Assembly: GCA_031180825.1 (NCBI GenBank)
Contig: JAPSLM010000011.1
Coordinates: 1-64,000 of the forward strand
Source of the DNA: Paenibacillus sp.
Lineage (GTDB): Bacteria > Bacillota > Bacilli > Paenibacillales > NBRC-103111
DNA length: 64,000 nucleotides
Reading direction: 5' to 3'
Shown piece by piece: positions 18,056 to 26,112 of this stretch (within the stretch, counting starts at the first letter, position 1; each line of letters starts with the position of its first letter). The position numbers and the translations under genes were made by a program. The notes under the pieces are model-generated. The model saw only the letters and a program-made list of their open reading frames with translations. It was not told the origin of the DNA and made no database searches.

Positions 18056-19309
18056 ATGAAATTGAGCTGTACGGAGTGCGGACGGGAACGAAGCGTCGGC
18101 GATCCGGTATGGCGCTGCGAATGCGGCGGGCTGCTTCAGGTCGAGCAGAGCCTTGGGGAGTTGGACGGCGAGAAGCTGCGGCGCGTCTTCGACGAGCGCC
18201 TGGCGCAGCGCACTACGCCTTATGCGAGCGGGGTATGGCGCTATAAGGAGCTGATTCATCCGGAGCTTCCGGTGGAGCGGATCGTCACCAAGTACGAGGG
18301 CAATACGGGGCTGTACGAGTCCGAACCGGTCCGCCGGTTTGCCGGAGTCCGGGGATTGCGGCTCAAGGCGCAGAGCGAGAATCCGAGCGGCTCCTTCAAG
18401 GATAACGGGATGACGGTCGCCGTGTCGCAAGGCGCCTGGCTCGGGTATAGGCGTTTTGCCTGCTCGTCGACGGGAAATACGTCTTCGTCGCTTGCCATGT
18501 ATGCGGCGCTTTCCGGCAAAGCCTCGTATGTCTTTGTCCCGGAGGAAGGCGTCGCGGACGGGAAAGTGCTGCAAACGGCGGCCTACGGAGCCCGGATAAT
18601 CCGGTTCCCAGGCACCTACGACGACGGGATACGCTTCTTGGAACGGCATGCGGCCGAGCTGGGGCTGTACGTATGCAATTCGATCAATCCGTTTCGGATC
18701 GAGGGGCAAAAAAGCATCGTCTACGAAATCGCGCAAGCGCTAAGCTGGACGCTGCCGGATTGGATCGTGCTGCCGGGCGGGGCGCTGAGCAATGGTTCCG
18801 CGCTCGGCAAAGGGCTGCAGGATCTGCTGGCGACAGGGCTCGTTTCGCGTATGCCCAGGGTGGCGATCGTACAGGCGGAAGGCGCGAGTCCGTTTCACCG
18901 GATGATCGAGCACGGCTTGAAGGAGCTGGTCCCCGAGCCCCGGCCGCATACGCTGGCGAGCGCGCTGAATATCGGCAGCCCGCCAAGCTGGAAAAAGGCT
19001 GCCGCCGTGCTGCAAGCGACCCGCGGCGTAACGGTTTCCGTGACGGACGAGGAGATCATGGACGCGAAAGCGGTGATCGACCGGGCGGGCATCGGCTGCG
19101 AACCGGCTTCTGCGGCGGCGGCGGCGGGGCTTCGCAAGCTGGTCGAGCGGGGAATCGCGGATAAGGATGACACGGCGGTGTGTATTTTAACCGGGCATAT
19201 GCTGAAAGACACCGACGCTTTGCAGCGGTACGTGACGAGGGGGGGCGCCGATGCAGGAATGCCCGCAGCTTCGGCGTTGGAGCTGGAGCAGGTAAGAGAG
19301 CGCCTGTAA
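18056..19309 (+). CDS. thrC: Threonine synthase (PLP-dependent)
   Basis: 417 residues. It converts O-phospho-homoserine to threonine. The N-terminal zinc-ribbon-like Cys pairs (CTEC at about 5 and CECG at about 23), PLP lysine in NPSGSFKDNGM at about 107-117, phosphate-binding SSTGNTSSS at about 134, and GGALSNGSALGKG at about 241 fit the ThrC fold. It is not next to hom or thrB, so it may be a second copy. Start ATG follows AAAGGAGCGAGCGGG. Probably regulated by the divergent LysR. Confidence 0.82.
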   Translation: MKLSCTECGRERSVGDPVWRCECGGLLQVEQSLGELDGEKLRRVFDERLAQRTTPYASGVWRYKELIHPELPVERIVTKYEGNTGLYESEPVRRFAGVRGLRLKAQSENPSGSFKDNGMTVAVSQGAWLGYRRFACSSTGNTSSSLAMYAALSGKASYVFVPEEGVADGKVLQTAAYGARIIRFPGTYDDGIRFLERHAAELGLYVCNSINPFRIEGQKSIVYEIAQALSWTLPDWIVLPGGALSNGSALGKGLQDLLATGLVSRMPRVAIVQAEGASPFHRMIEHGLKELVPEPRPHTLASALNIGSPPSWKKAAAVLQATRGVTVSVTDEEIMDAKAVIDRAGIGCEPASAAAAAGLRKLVERGIADKDDTAVCILTGHMLKDTDALQRYVTRGGADAGMPAASALELEQVRERL

Positions 19310-19357
19310 AACCAAAAGGAGCGCCGCTGCGGAAGGCAGAGCGCTCTTTTTTGGTTA
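19309..19357 (+). terminator. Bidirectional terminator between thrC and phnD
   Basis: AACCAAAA..AGCGC pairs with GCGCT..TTTTTTGGTT around an 18-base interior. T-rich on one strand, A-rich on the other, placed between convergent genes. Confidence 0.7.
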
Positions 19358-19367
19358 AAAGCTTATC

Positions 19368-20330
19368 TTATTTCTGGCCGATGCCTTTGGAATATTCGCG
19401 AACGACGTCGAATTTCTTGTCGTCGGATTTCACGTAGCCGCGGTGGGAGTAGACGTCGAAAATGATTTTTCCGCCTTCCGGATCTTTGCCGATATCGATG
19501 AACGCTTGAGCGATCTTGTCTCTCCATTCTTGATCCATATCTTTGCGAACGGAAATCGTGTCGTTCGGAATCGGAGATGTGAAAGCAAGCACGCGCGTTT
19601 TTTCATAGAGGTCAGGGTACTCGGATTTCATCTTGAAGCGAGCGTCATGGAAGATCGCCGCGGCGTCCACTTGTCCGTTCAGCACGGCGATAACGGCTTT
19701 GTCGTGACCTTTGACTTCGATGCCCGTTACGTCTTTCTCCGGGTCGACGCCGGCTTTTTTCATTTCGTTGGCCGGCCATACGAAGCCTGCGGACGACGTT
19801 ACGCCCTGCCAAGCCATTTTTTTGCCTTTCAGGTCCTTCAATTCTTTGATCGGGGAATCGGCTTTCACAATGATCGTCGCTTTGTAGAAGTCGACCAGCT
19901 CCGTGGTGTCGGCGCCCGTTTTGTCGTCTACGCCGTAGCGTTGAGCTTGCAGCAGCAGGTCCGCCGCTTTCTTCTCGTCATGCGCCAGGACATAAGCGTT
20001 CGGAGGCAGGAAGCCGATATCGACCTGCTTGGAAGCCATTGCTTCGATGACGGTATTGTAGTTGGTCGAAACGGATACTTTGACCGGAATGCCAAGCTTA
20101 TCGCCGAGCAGCTTCTCCAGCGGCTTCGCTTTCGCTTCCAGCGTCTCCGCGTTTTGGGAAGGAACAAACTGGACTTTCAATTCTTTAGGGACGTAGCCTT
20201 TCGCTTCTTGCTTCTTGTCGGAAGGAGCAGGGGCGGCAGGTGTATTGTTCTCTGTTTTCGTACCGCAACCTGCTGCAATCCCGGCGGAAAGCACCAGGGA
20301 CAGACTGACTGCTGCAAACTTTTTAAACAT
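19368..20330 (-). CDS. phnD: Phosphonate/phosphite substrate-binding lipoprotein PhnD
   Basis: 320 residues. The signal ends in the lipobox AAGCG at about residues 19-23, followed by a T/P/A-rich linker, then the PhnD domain: LKVQFVPSQNAETLEAKAKP at about 50, VDIGFLPPNAYVLAH at about 102, TSSAGFVWPANEMKK at about 175 and DAAAIFHDARF at about 222. ATG 20330 has AGGAGG eight bases upstream. It is the binding protein expected for phnCEE but lies 2.4 kb away on the other strand, across the LysR-thrC pair, with its own promoter. Confidence 0.88.
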   Translation of the reverse strand: MFKKFAAVSLSLVLSAGIAAGCGTKTENNTPAAPAPSDKKQEAKGYVPKELKVQFVPSQNAETLEAKAKPLEKLLGDKLGIPVKVSVSTNYNTVIEAMASKQVDIGFLPPNAYVLAHDEKKAADLLLQAQRYGVDDKTGADTTELVDFYKATIIVKADSPIKELKDLKGKKMAWQGVTSSAGFVWPANEMKKAGVDPEKDVTGIEVKGHDKAVIAVLNGQVDAAAIFHDARFKMKSEYPDLYEKTRVLAFTSPIPNDTISVRKDMDQEWRDKIAQAFIDIGKDPEGGKIIFDVYSHRGYVKSDDKKFDVVREYSKGIGQK

Positions 20331-20526
20331 GAAATGGACCTCCTGTTTACTTGTTAGTTCAAAATCCATTTCTTACTATACCATAGAATAGGATAACCCA
20401 GAGTAAATTTTTTGTGAAAGTTCCCTAAAAATGTCGAAAAATATTTTTGAATCCTGACGGATGGTTCTCCGGCGCTAAATTTGATATAGTGGATTCAATT
20501 CAAGGAAAAACGGAGTTGAATGCAAG

Positions 20527-22110
20527 GTGGTTCAAAAGCTGACAGTCACGATCCTGGAAACAAGCGACATTCACGGAGCGCTGCTTCCGATTCAGTATGC
20601 CAACAACGGCCCGACGGAAACGGGGCTGGCCAAAATCGCGTCGATCATTCGCAAGGAACGCCAAAAAGGCGGGCCGCTGCTGCTCATTGATAACGGGGAT
20701 TTGATTCAAGGGACGCCGCTCGCATATCATCACGCCAAATTGAATAACGGGGAGCCGAATCCGATGATTCAGTGCCTGAATGAGCTCGGGTACGACGCGG
20801 CCGTCATCGGGAATCACGAATTCAATTATGGGATGGAGCTGCTTCGCAAAGCGGTCGGGGAATCCGGCTTCCCTTGGCTCAGCGCCAACATTGTCGATGC
20901 GGCGACCGGCGAGCCGGTCTTCGGCAAGCCTTATTTGGTCAAGACGCTGGAGCAGGGGGTCAAAATCGGCGTGCTGGGGCTGACGACGCCCTACATCCCG
21001 CATTGGGAGAAGCCCGAGCATATCGCGGGCCTGCGCTTCGAGGATGCCGTGGAAACGGCCAAGCGGTGGGTGAAGCATCTGCGCGAGCGCGAGGGAGCGG
21101 ACGTCGTGATCGTCTCCTATCACGGAGGGTTCGAGCGGCATTTGGAATCCGGCGAGCCGACGGAGCCGTTGACGGGGGAAAATCAAGGCTATGCGCTCTG
21201 CCGCGAGGTGGAAGGCATTGACGTGCTGCTCACCGGCCACCAGCACCGGTCGATTGCGGGAACGAGCATCAACGGGGTGACGGTCGTGCAGCCCGGCAGC
21301 GCCGGCGCCTGGCTCGGCAAAGTCACGCTGACGCTGGGCCTGGAAGCGGGAAGCTGGCGCGTTCTGGAAGCCGCGTCCGAGCTGGTGTCGCCGCAGGGCG
21401 AAACGCCGGATGCCGCGGTGCTGGCGATCGTGGAGGCGCATGAACGCCTCGCGCAGGTATGGCTCGACCAGCCGATCGGGCGGCTGATCGGCGACATGCG
21501 CGTCACCGATCCGATGCAGGTCCGGCTGAAGGAGCATCCGCTCATCGAGTTTATCAACCGGGTACAGATGGATCTGTCGGGAGCCCCGATTTCAAACACC
21601 GCGCTGTTCGACAACGTCTCGCCGGGCTTCCCCGAGCATATTACGATGCGGGACATTGTCTCCAATTATATTTACCCGAATACGCTGCAAGTCATCCGGG
21701 TGTCGGGACAGGATATCCGTGCCGCCTTGGAGCGTTCGGCCTCGTATTTTGCCCAATACGACGGAAATGGCCCGGTGCGAGTGAGCGCGGAATTCAGCGA
21801 TCCGAAGCCGCAGCATTACAATTACGACATGTGGGAGGGCATCGAATACCGCATCAACATTTCGCGTCCGGTAGGACAGCGGATCGTCGAGCTTCGCTAT
21901 AATGGAAAGCCGATCGACCCGGAGGCGGAGTACGACGTCGTCATGAACAATTACCGGGCAGCGGGCGGCGGAAACTATCCGATGTTCCAAGGAAAGCCTA
22001 TCGTGAAGGACATTCCGACCGATATGGCGGAGCTGCTGGCTGGCTATATTATGGAACGGGGAACGATTGAAGCGTCGCTGAACCGGAATTGGGAAGTGGT
22101 TTGGGATTAA
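20527..22110 (+). CDS. Cytoplasmic 5'-nucleotidase/metallophosphatase (YunD-like)
   Basis: 527 residues. The metallophosphoesterase domain has all signature motifs: SDIHGALLP at about 13, DNGDLIQG at about 51, GNHEFNYG at about 97, HGG at about 200 and GHQHRS at about 237. The C-terminal 5'-nucleotidase domain includes RAALERSASYFAQYDG at about 400 and NNYRAAGGGNYPMF at about 478. There is no signal peptide, unlike secreted UshA/YfkN, so it acts in the cytoplasm. GTG start after a moderate site (ACGGAG). It faces xpt-pbuX across a shared terminator, consistent with purine nucleotide turnover. Confidence 0.85.
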   Translation: MVQKLTVTILETSDIHGALLPIQYANNGPTETGLAKIASIIRKERQKGGPLLLIDNGDLIQGTPLAYHHAKLNNGEPNPMIQCLNELGYDAAVIGNHEFNYGMELLRKAVGESGFPWLSANIVDAATGEPVFGKPYLVKTLEQGVKIGVLGLTTPYIPHWEKPEHIAGLRFEDAVETAKRWVKHLREREGADVVIVSYHGGFERHLESGEPTEPLTGENQGYALCREVEGIDVLLTGHQHRSIAGTSINGVTVVQPGSAGAWLGKVTLTLGLEAGSWRVLEAASELVSPQGETPDAAVLAIVEAHERLAQVWLDQPIGRLIGDMRVTDPMQVRLKEHPLIEFINRVQMDLSGAPISNTALFDNVSPGFPEHITMRDIVSNYIYPNTLQVIRVSGQDIRAALERSASYFAQYDGNGPVRVSAEFSDPKPQHYNYDMWEGIEYRINISRPVGQRIVELRYNGKPIDPEAEYDVVMNNYRAAGGGNYPMFQGKPIVKDIPTDMAELLAGYIMERGTIEASLNRNWEVVWD

Positions 22111-22132
22111 ATCATAGGAAATTAAGGCAAAA

Positions 22133-22176
22133 AAGAAGACTGCGGTTCTGTTCCTTCACAGATCGCAGTCTTCTTT
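22133..22176 (+). terminator. Bidirectional terminator between the 5'-nucleotidase and pbuX
   Basis: AAGAAGACTGCG pairs with CGCAGTCTTCTT over 12 bp around a 20-base loop, followed by TTTAT. A-rich on the left side, so it also serves the minus-strand operon. Confidence 0.88.
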
Positions 22177-22200
22177 TATGAGGTCAGGCCATTTCTTCGA

Positions 22201-23523
22201 TCAGTTCGCGGCGCCTTGCGGCTCCGCGGCCGCCCGTTTCCGCCGGAGGTTGAAAACCAAATTCAGCACGATTGCGGTGAAGCTGCCTGCGACAATGCCG
22301 TTGCCGGTCAATATCTGTACCATCTGGGGCAGTTGATTGAACAGCGTCGGAACGACCGTCACGCCGAGGCCCATGCCGACGGAGCAGGCGATGATCAGCA
22401 GGTTCTCATGGTTGTTCAAATCGACCTGCGAGCCGAGCATGCGGATTCCGGAGGAGACGACCATGCCGAACATGGCTACGGTCGCGCCGCCGAGCACTGG
22501 AGTCGGGATCAACGTCGTCAGCGCGGCGACTTTCGGGATCAGGCCAAGGACGACCAAAATGCCGCCCGCGGTCATGATCACGTCGCGTGTTCGGACGCCG
22601 CTCATTTGGATCAGCCCGACGTTCTGCGAGTAGGTCGTATACGGGAAGGCGTTAAACAAGCCGCCGAGGATGATCGCGAGACCTTCCGCGCGATAGCCGC
22701 GGGTCAAATCCTCCGAACGGATGTCGCGCTCGCATATTTTGCCGAGAGCCAGAAAGACGCCGGTCGACTCCACCAGGCTGACCGCAGCGACCAGAATCAT
22801 CGTCAGCACGGAGGTGATTTCAAACGTCGGCATGCCGAAATAGAGCGGGTGCACCATATGAAACCAGGAAGCTTCATAGAACGGAGCGAAGCTGACTTTG
22901 CCGAGCAGCGCCGCGACAAACGTCCCGGCAATCAGGCCGAGCAGAATCGAGATCGCCCGCCAAAAGCCGGTGAAAAAACGGTTCAAGGCGATAATCAGCG
23001 CAAGCACGCCGAAGGAGAGCAGCAGGTTGACTGGCGCGCCGAAATTCGGACTGCCGGCTCCGCCGCCCATATCGTTCAGGGCTACGGGAATGAGCGTGAG
23101 CCCGATGATCGTGACGACCGAACCGGTAACGACCGGAGGGAAGAAGCGGATCAGCTTGCCGAACATTCCGGCGAAGACGACGACGAACAGGCCCGCGGCC
23201 AGGATGGCGCCGTAGATGGTCGAGATGCCGTGCTGGCTGCCGATGGCGATCATCGGACCGACGGCCGTGAACGTACAGCCGAGCACGACCGGCAGGCCGA
23301 TGCCGAAGAACCGGTTGCTCCACACCTGAAGCAGAGTCGCAATGCCGCAGGTTAACAGGTCGATCGATACCAGATAAGCGAGCTGCTCCGGCGTCAGCTT
23401 CAGCGCGCTGCCGACAATCAGCGGCACGATGACGGCGCCGGCGTACATGGCGAGCACGTGCTGCAGGCCGAGCGAAAACCGCCTCATCGGCGGCTGGCTG
23501 CTTGGATTTGCATTCATGGACAC
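22201..23523 (-). CDS. pbuX: Xanthine permease PbuX (NCS2 family)
   Basis: 440 residues and about 14 membrane segments. Hallmarks of nucleobase-cation symporters: LGLQHVLAMYAGAVIVP at the N-terminus, QVWSNRFFGIGLPVVLGCTF at about 67, the NCS2 signature ESTGVFLALG at about 255 and FPYTTYSQNVGLIQMSGVRT at about 295. GTG start at 23523 after GGAGGTATCC; ATG two codons on is an alternative. Second gene of the riboswitch-controlled xpt-pbuX operon, 39 bases after xpt. Confidence 0.93.
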   Translation of the reverse strand: MSMNANPSSQPPMRRFSLGLQHVLAMYAGAVIVPLIVGSALKLTPEQLAYLVSIDLLTCGIATLLQVWSNRFFGIGLPVVLGCTFTAVGPMIAIGSQHGISTIYGAILAAGLFVVVFAGMFGKLIRFFPPVVTGSVVTIIGLTLIPVALNDMGGGAGSPNFGAPVNLLLSFGVLALIIALNRFFTGFWRAISILLGLIAGTFVAALLGKVSFAPFYEASWFHMVHPLYFGMPTFEITSVLTMILVAAVSLVESTGVFLALGKICERDIRSEDLTRGYRAEGLAIILGGLFNAFPYTTYSQNVGLIQMSGVRTRDVIMTAGGILVVLGLIPKVAALTTLIPTPVLGGATVAMFGMVVSSGIRMLGSQVDLNNHENLLIIACSVGMGLGVTVVPTLFNQLPQMVQILTGNGIVAGSFTAIVLNLVFNLRRKRAAAEPQGAAN

Positions 23524-23562
23524 GGGAAGGATACCTCCGAGAGTGGATTGTTCGATACGGAT

Positions 23563-24183
<621 letters not shown>

Positions 24184-24211
24184 TTAACAAGATCCTAAGC
24201 CCGACAAACAC

Positions 24212-24257
24212 AAAAAGCCCGATTCAGCCGTTTCGAATAAGAAACGGGCAATCGAGC
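24212..24257 (-). terminator. Riboswitch expression-platform terminator
   Basis: On the minus strand GCTCGATT..CCGTTTC pairs with GAAACGG..AATCGGGC, with a short interior bulge, then five T and TGTG. It lies between the purine aptamer and xpt, so folding it stops transcription when guanine is bound. Confidence 0.88.
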
Positions 24258-24342
24258 GATACGCAAAAGCAAGAAAAGGCGCAAAACGGTCGGCCGGGCT
24301 GCAAGCTGCGGCGGCCTTCCTTCTGCGTCCGTATGTGTACCG

Positions 24343-24410
24343 CCCGTAGTCCTGCCGTTGCGGAGGCAGGGTAGAGACTCGCAGGCCGATTCATCCTGCA
24401 ATTATACGAG
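24343..24410 (-). ncRNA. Guanine-class purine riboswitch aptamer
   Basis: Minus-strand P1 CTCGT/ACGGG, then ATAAT, P2 with loop GAATCGG (GGCCTGC..), junction GTCTCTACC, P3 TGCC/GGCA around TCCGCAAC, and the 3' junction GGACTACGGG. All purine-aptamer landmarks are present. The specificity position is C (GACTAC rather than GATTAT), which in this class selects guanine/hypoxanthine over adenine. A TATAAT -10 box lies upstream at 24448-24453. It controls xpt-pbuX together with the terminator downstream. Confidence 0.95.
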
Positions 24411-24599
24411 CTTTTTTATATTCGTTTCCGGCGCTTTACTGTATGCCATTATATACGATGCGGGCGGTTTGCGCCAGTTCAAAAATACGGGAAAGGCTTT
24501 TTCCGGCGTAAACCTGCGTGAGGCGCAGCCGGGGACAGGATAAGGATAAAATCGTTATAAAAGTTTTCCACCTTGCGGCAGTACGGCCGATTATGAGTA

Positions 24600-24725
24600 A
24601 ATAGGAGATGTAGCCGGCCGGCTGACGCTCAAGGAAAGGAGTGATCAGATACAATGATTACGGTAACCGAGGTGGTCTTCGCGTAAGCGGAGACGCCAGT
24701 CAAGGGGGGCCTTTGAGCCCCTTAT
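24600..24725 (+). other. Structured intergenic segment with a 10-codon ORF
   Basis: GAAAGGAGTGATC precedes a tiny ORF at 24654-24686 (MITVTEVVFA). Its last codons form an 8-bp stem GTCTTCGC/GCGGAGAC closed by a GTAA (GNRA) tetraloop. A second stem GGGG../..CCCC lies at about 24703-24723. A possible promoter GGGACA-18-TATAAA lies just upstream near 24534-24563. Whether this is a small RNA, a leader peptide or spurious cannot be settled here. Confidence 0.3.
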
Positions 24726-24745
24726 ATATTCGTAGTATTCGTGGA

Positions 24746-24775
24746 TGGACAATACAAGAATCGATGGGTTATAAT
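24746..24775 (+). promoter_or_regulatory. SigA-type promoter for the 17-codon gene
   Basis: TGGACA (24746-24751), an 18-base spacer, then TATAAT (24770-24775). The predicted start at about 24782 would give an RNA of about 195 bases ending at the terminator at 24977. Confidence 0.6.
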
Positions 24776-24827
24776 GTAAGAGAATTCTGTGTCTTCAAAA
24801 AAATTCAGGTGAAAGGAGTGTCGTGCA

Positions 24828-24881
24828 ATGGTAGTAGTACTGGACACAATGAACAAAGGAAAAGGGTTTGCTAACAAGTGA
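24828..24881 (+). CDS. 17-residue peptide gene, unknown function
   Basis: ATG lies 7 bases after GAAAGGAGTG and reads MVVVLDTMNKGKGFANK then TGA. It has a promoter upstream and a T-tailed terminator downstream, so it is a complete tiny transcription unit. The N-terminal half is hydrophobic (VVVL), the C-terminal half basic. Too short for a signal peptide plus product. I do not recognise it. Confidence 0.45.
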   Translation: MVVVLDTMNKGKGFANK

Positions 24882-24952
24882 ATAAGCATTTTTCTCCTTC
24901 ACCGTCACCTGAACCGTCATTGAATGATACATGACATATAGAGGCATTCAGG

Positions 24953-24977
24953 CACGATATGGCGATCGTGTTTTTTT
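24953..24977 (+). terminator. Terminator after the 17-codon gene
   Basis: CACGAT/ATCGTG stem, 6-base loop, T7. Clean intrinsic terminator 72 bases after the TGA. Confidence 0.8.
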
Positions 24978-25144
24978 GTTGATAAGAACATATAAGTCAT
25001 CGCGACTTATAGCTTTCGCGTCAACCTTGATAAACGAGCTTATCCTTAGACGACAAGGACGGCGTAGCCGTTTATCCTGAATTTCATGCCCCTAATGCTT
25101 GCGACGTCAGTTTTGCTTCGGCAAAACTCAGAGGAGGTGCAAAG

Positions 25145-25243
25145 ATGAAAATGCTTATAACTTTCGAGGCTTTGGCCAACATGGCACGAAAGGAGGCTTT
25201 CATCGGTGGGGTACAAGAATGGGAAGGATATTTTGCCGCCTAG
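25145..25243 (+). CDS. 32-residue ORF overlapping the CD3324-like gene
   Basis: ATG follows GAGGAGGTGCAAAG and reads MKMLITFEALANMARKEAFI and on to a TAG. It carries the ribosome binding site AAAGGAGG of the next gene inside its own reading frame and ends 38 bases into it, so the two would be translationally coupled. Content is plausible but unrecognised; it may be a leader peptide. Confidence 0.45.
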   Translation: MKMLITFEALANMARKEAFIGGVQEWEGYFAA

Positions 25244-25514
25244 CCTGCTCAAGCAGCTGCAGGACTATATTCAGGGCGAAATCATTTATATACCGAAAAA
25301 AGAACAAACCCGCGCAGGCTGGGGGGAGAACAACGGCACCCGGCAGTCGATTATGCGGCGGAATTTCGAAATTTTCCGGCTGTATGAGAACGGGCATACG
25401 GTCACCGAGCTGATCCGTCAGTTTCATCTGTCGGAGGACAGCATTCGGAAAATCATCGTGAAAACCCGCGGATTGTATTCGCGGCAGCAGGAAACGGCGT
25501 CCACCAGGCACTAG
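25206..25514 (+). CDS. CD3324-family (Mor-like) HTH protein
   Basis: 102 residues starting with GTG after AAAGGAGG. The N-terminus YKNGKDILPPSLLKQLQDYI followed by GEIIYIPKKEQTRAGWGE is the hallmark of CD3324-family proteins. The C-terminal half has a helix-turn-helix (YENGHTVTELIRQFHLSEDS, about 60-80). These small proteins are related to phage Mor activators and are presumed DNA-binding. Followed by a good terminator. Confidence 0.8.
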   Translation: MGYKNGKDILPPSLLKQLQDYIQGEIIYIPKKEQTRAGWGENNGTRQSIMRRNFEIFRLYENGHTVTELIRQFHLSEDSIRKIIVKTRGLYSRQQETASTRH

Positions 25515-25548
25515 CCTGAAGGATAACGAAAATAATCGCAGACGGAAC

Positions 25549-25578
25549 AAGCCAGAAGTGGACGCTTTTGGCTTTTTT
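25549..25578 (+). terminator. Terminator after the CD3324-like gene
   Basis: AAGCCAGAAG pairs with CTTTTGGCTT (nine of ten) and is followed by a T-rich stretch. Confidence 0.8.
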
Positions 25579-25618
25579 CTATTGTCTTGAATCTCCCGCG
25601 CGGCAGCGGGGTGAACTT

Positions 25619-25789
25619 GTTGAGAAACCTGCTTCGCATAGAAAACTCTCTGCATACGCCGGTGGGGTATATCCCTCCAGCCGCTCTTGAAACCGATATT
25701 TTCACGGGTTTCAAAGGCGGACGTAAACTCTTACGGGACATACCCCACCTCTATTGGTCTAAGATTTTTTCTCCCTAGAGTTTCTCAAC
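25619..25789. repeat. 171-bp nested inverted repeat (MITE-like)
   Basis: Outer arms GTTGAGAAAC (25619-25628) and GTTTCTCAAC (25780-25789) are exact complements. Inside, GGTGGGGTAT (25661-25670) pairs with ATACCCCACC (25740-25749). The centre holds CCGC..TTGAAACC paired with GGTTTCAA..GCGG (about 25681-25720). So almost the whole 171 bp folds into one long hairpin. There is no ORF with a ribosome binding site. A GCCGCT/AGCGGC hairpin lies just outside at about 25798-25817. The structure fits a miniature inverted-repeat element or a long structured RNA. Confidence 0.5.
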
Positions 25790-25833
25790 ACTTTGACGCC
25801 GCTTTCTGCAGCGGCGGGCTTGGTTTCGGCCCT

Positions 25834-25974
25834 TTATTCTTCCGGTTGTCCGGAAGCTTTGCGCAGCTCGTTGGCCAACCGGTTAAACTCTTTACGCGCC
25901 GCCTCCGAATCGGTGCAAAAATAAGCGGCCGATAAAAAACGGATGATCTTGTTCGCGTCTTCGGGACTAAGCAT
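25834..25974 (-). CDS. 46-residue hypothetical protein
   Basis: ATG at 25974 follows GGGGGAAGGGGGAAGTACGCC. The product MLSPEDANKIIRFLSAAYFC and on is predicted helical, with a charged C-terminus (NRLANELRKASGQPEE). Composition looks genuinely coding. Unrecognised. A longer upstream extension of the same frame lacks a ribosome binding site and overlaps the opposite gene, so the short form is preferred. Confidence 0.5.
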   Translation of the reverse strand: MLSPEDANKIIRFLSAAYFCTDSEAARKEFNRLANELRKASGQPEE

Positions 25975-26112
25975 GGCGTACTTCCCCCTTCCCCCGTAAG
26001 CTTCGGCTATGGACAATTTATGCCAGTCCGTCTTTCTCGGACACGGCAGGCCGTCAAAGATAGGGCAAATCACCCGCTTCCCCACGCTTGGCTTATGGTA
26101 TGATAGAAGAAA

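Noticed and set aside
20500..21537. 345-codon frame antisense to the 5'-nucleotidase gene
   Set aside because: Shadow frame without family features. The sense frame has all metallophosphatase motifs.
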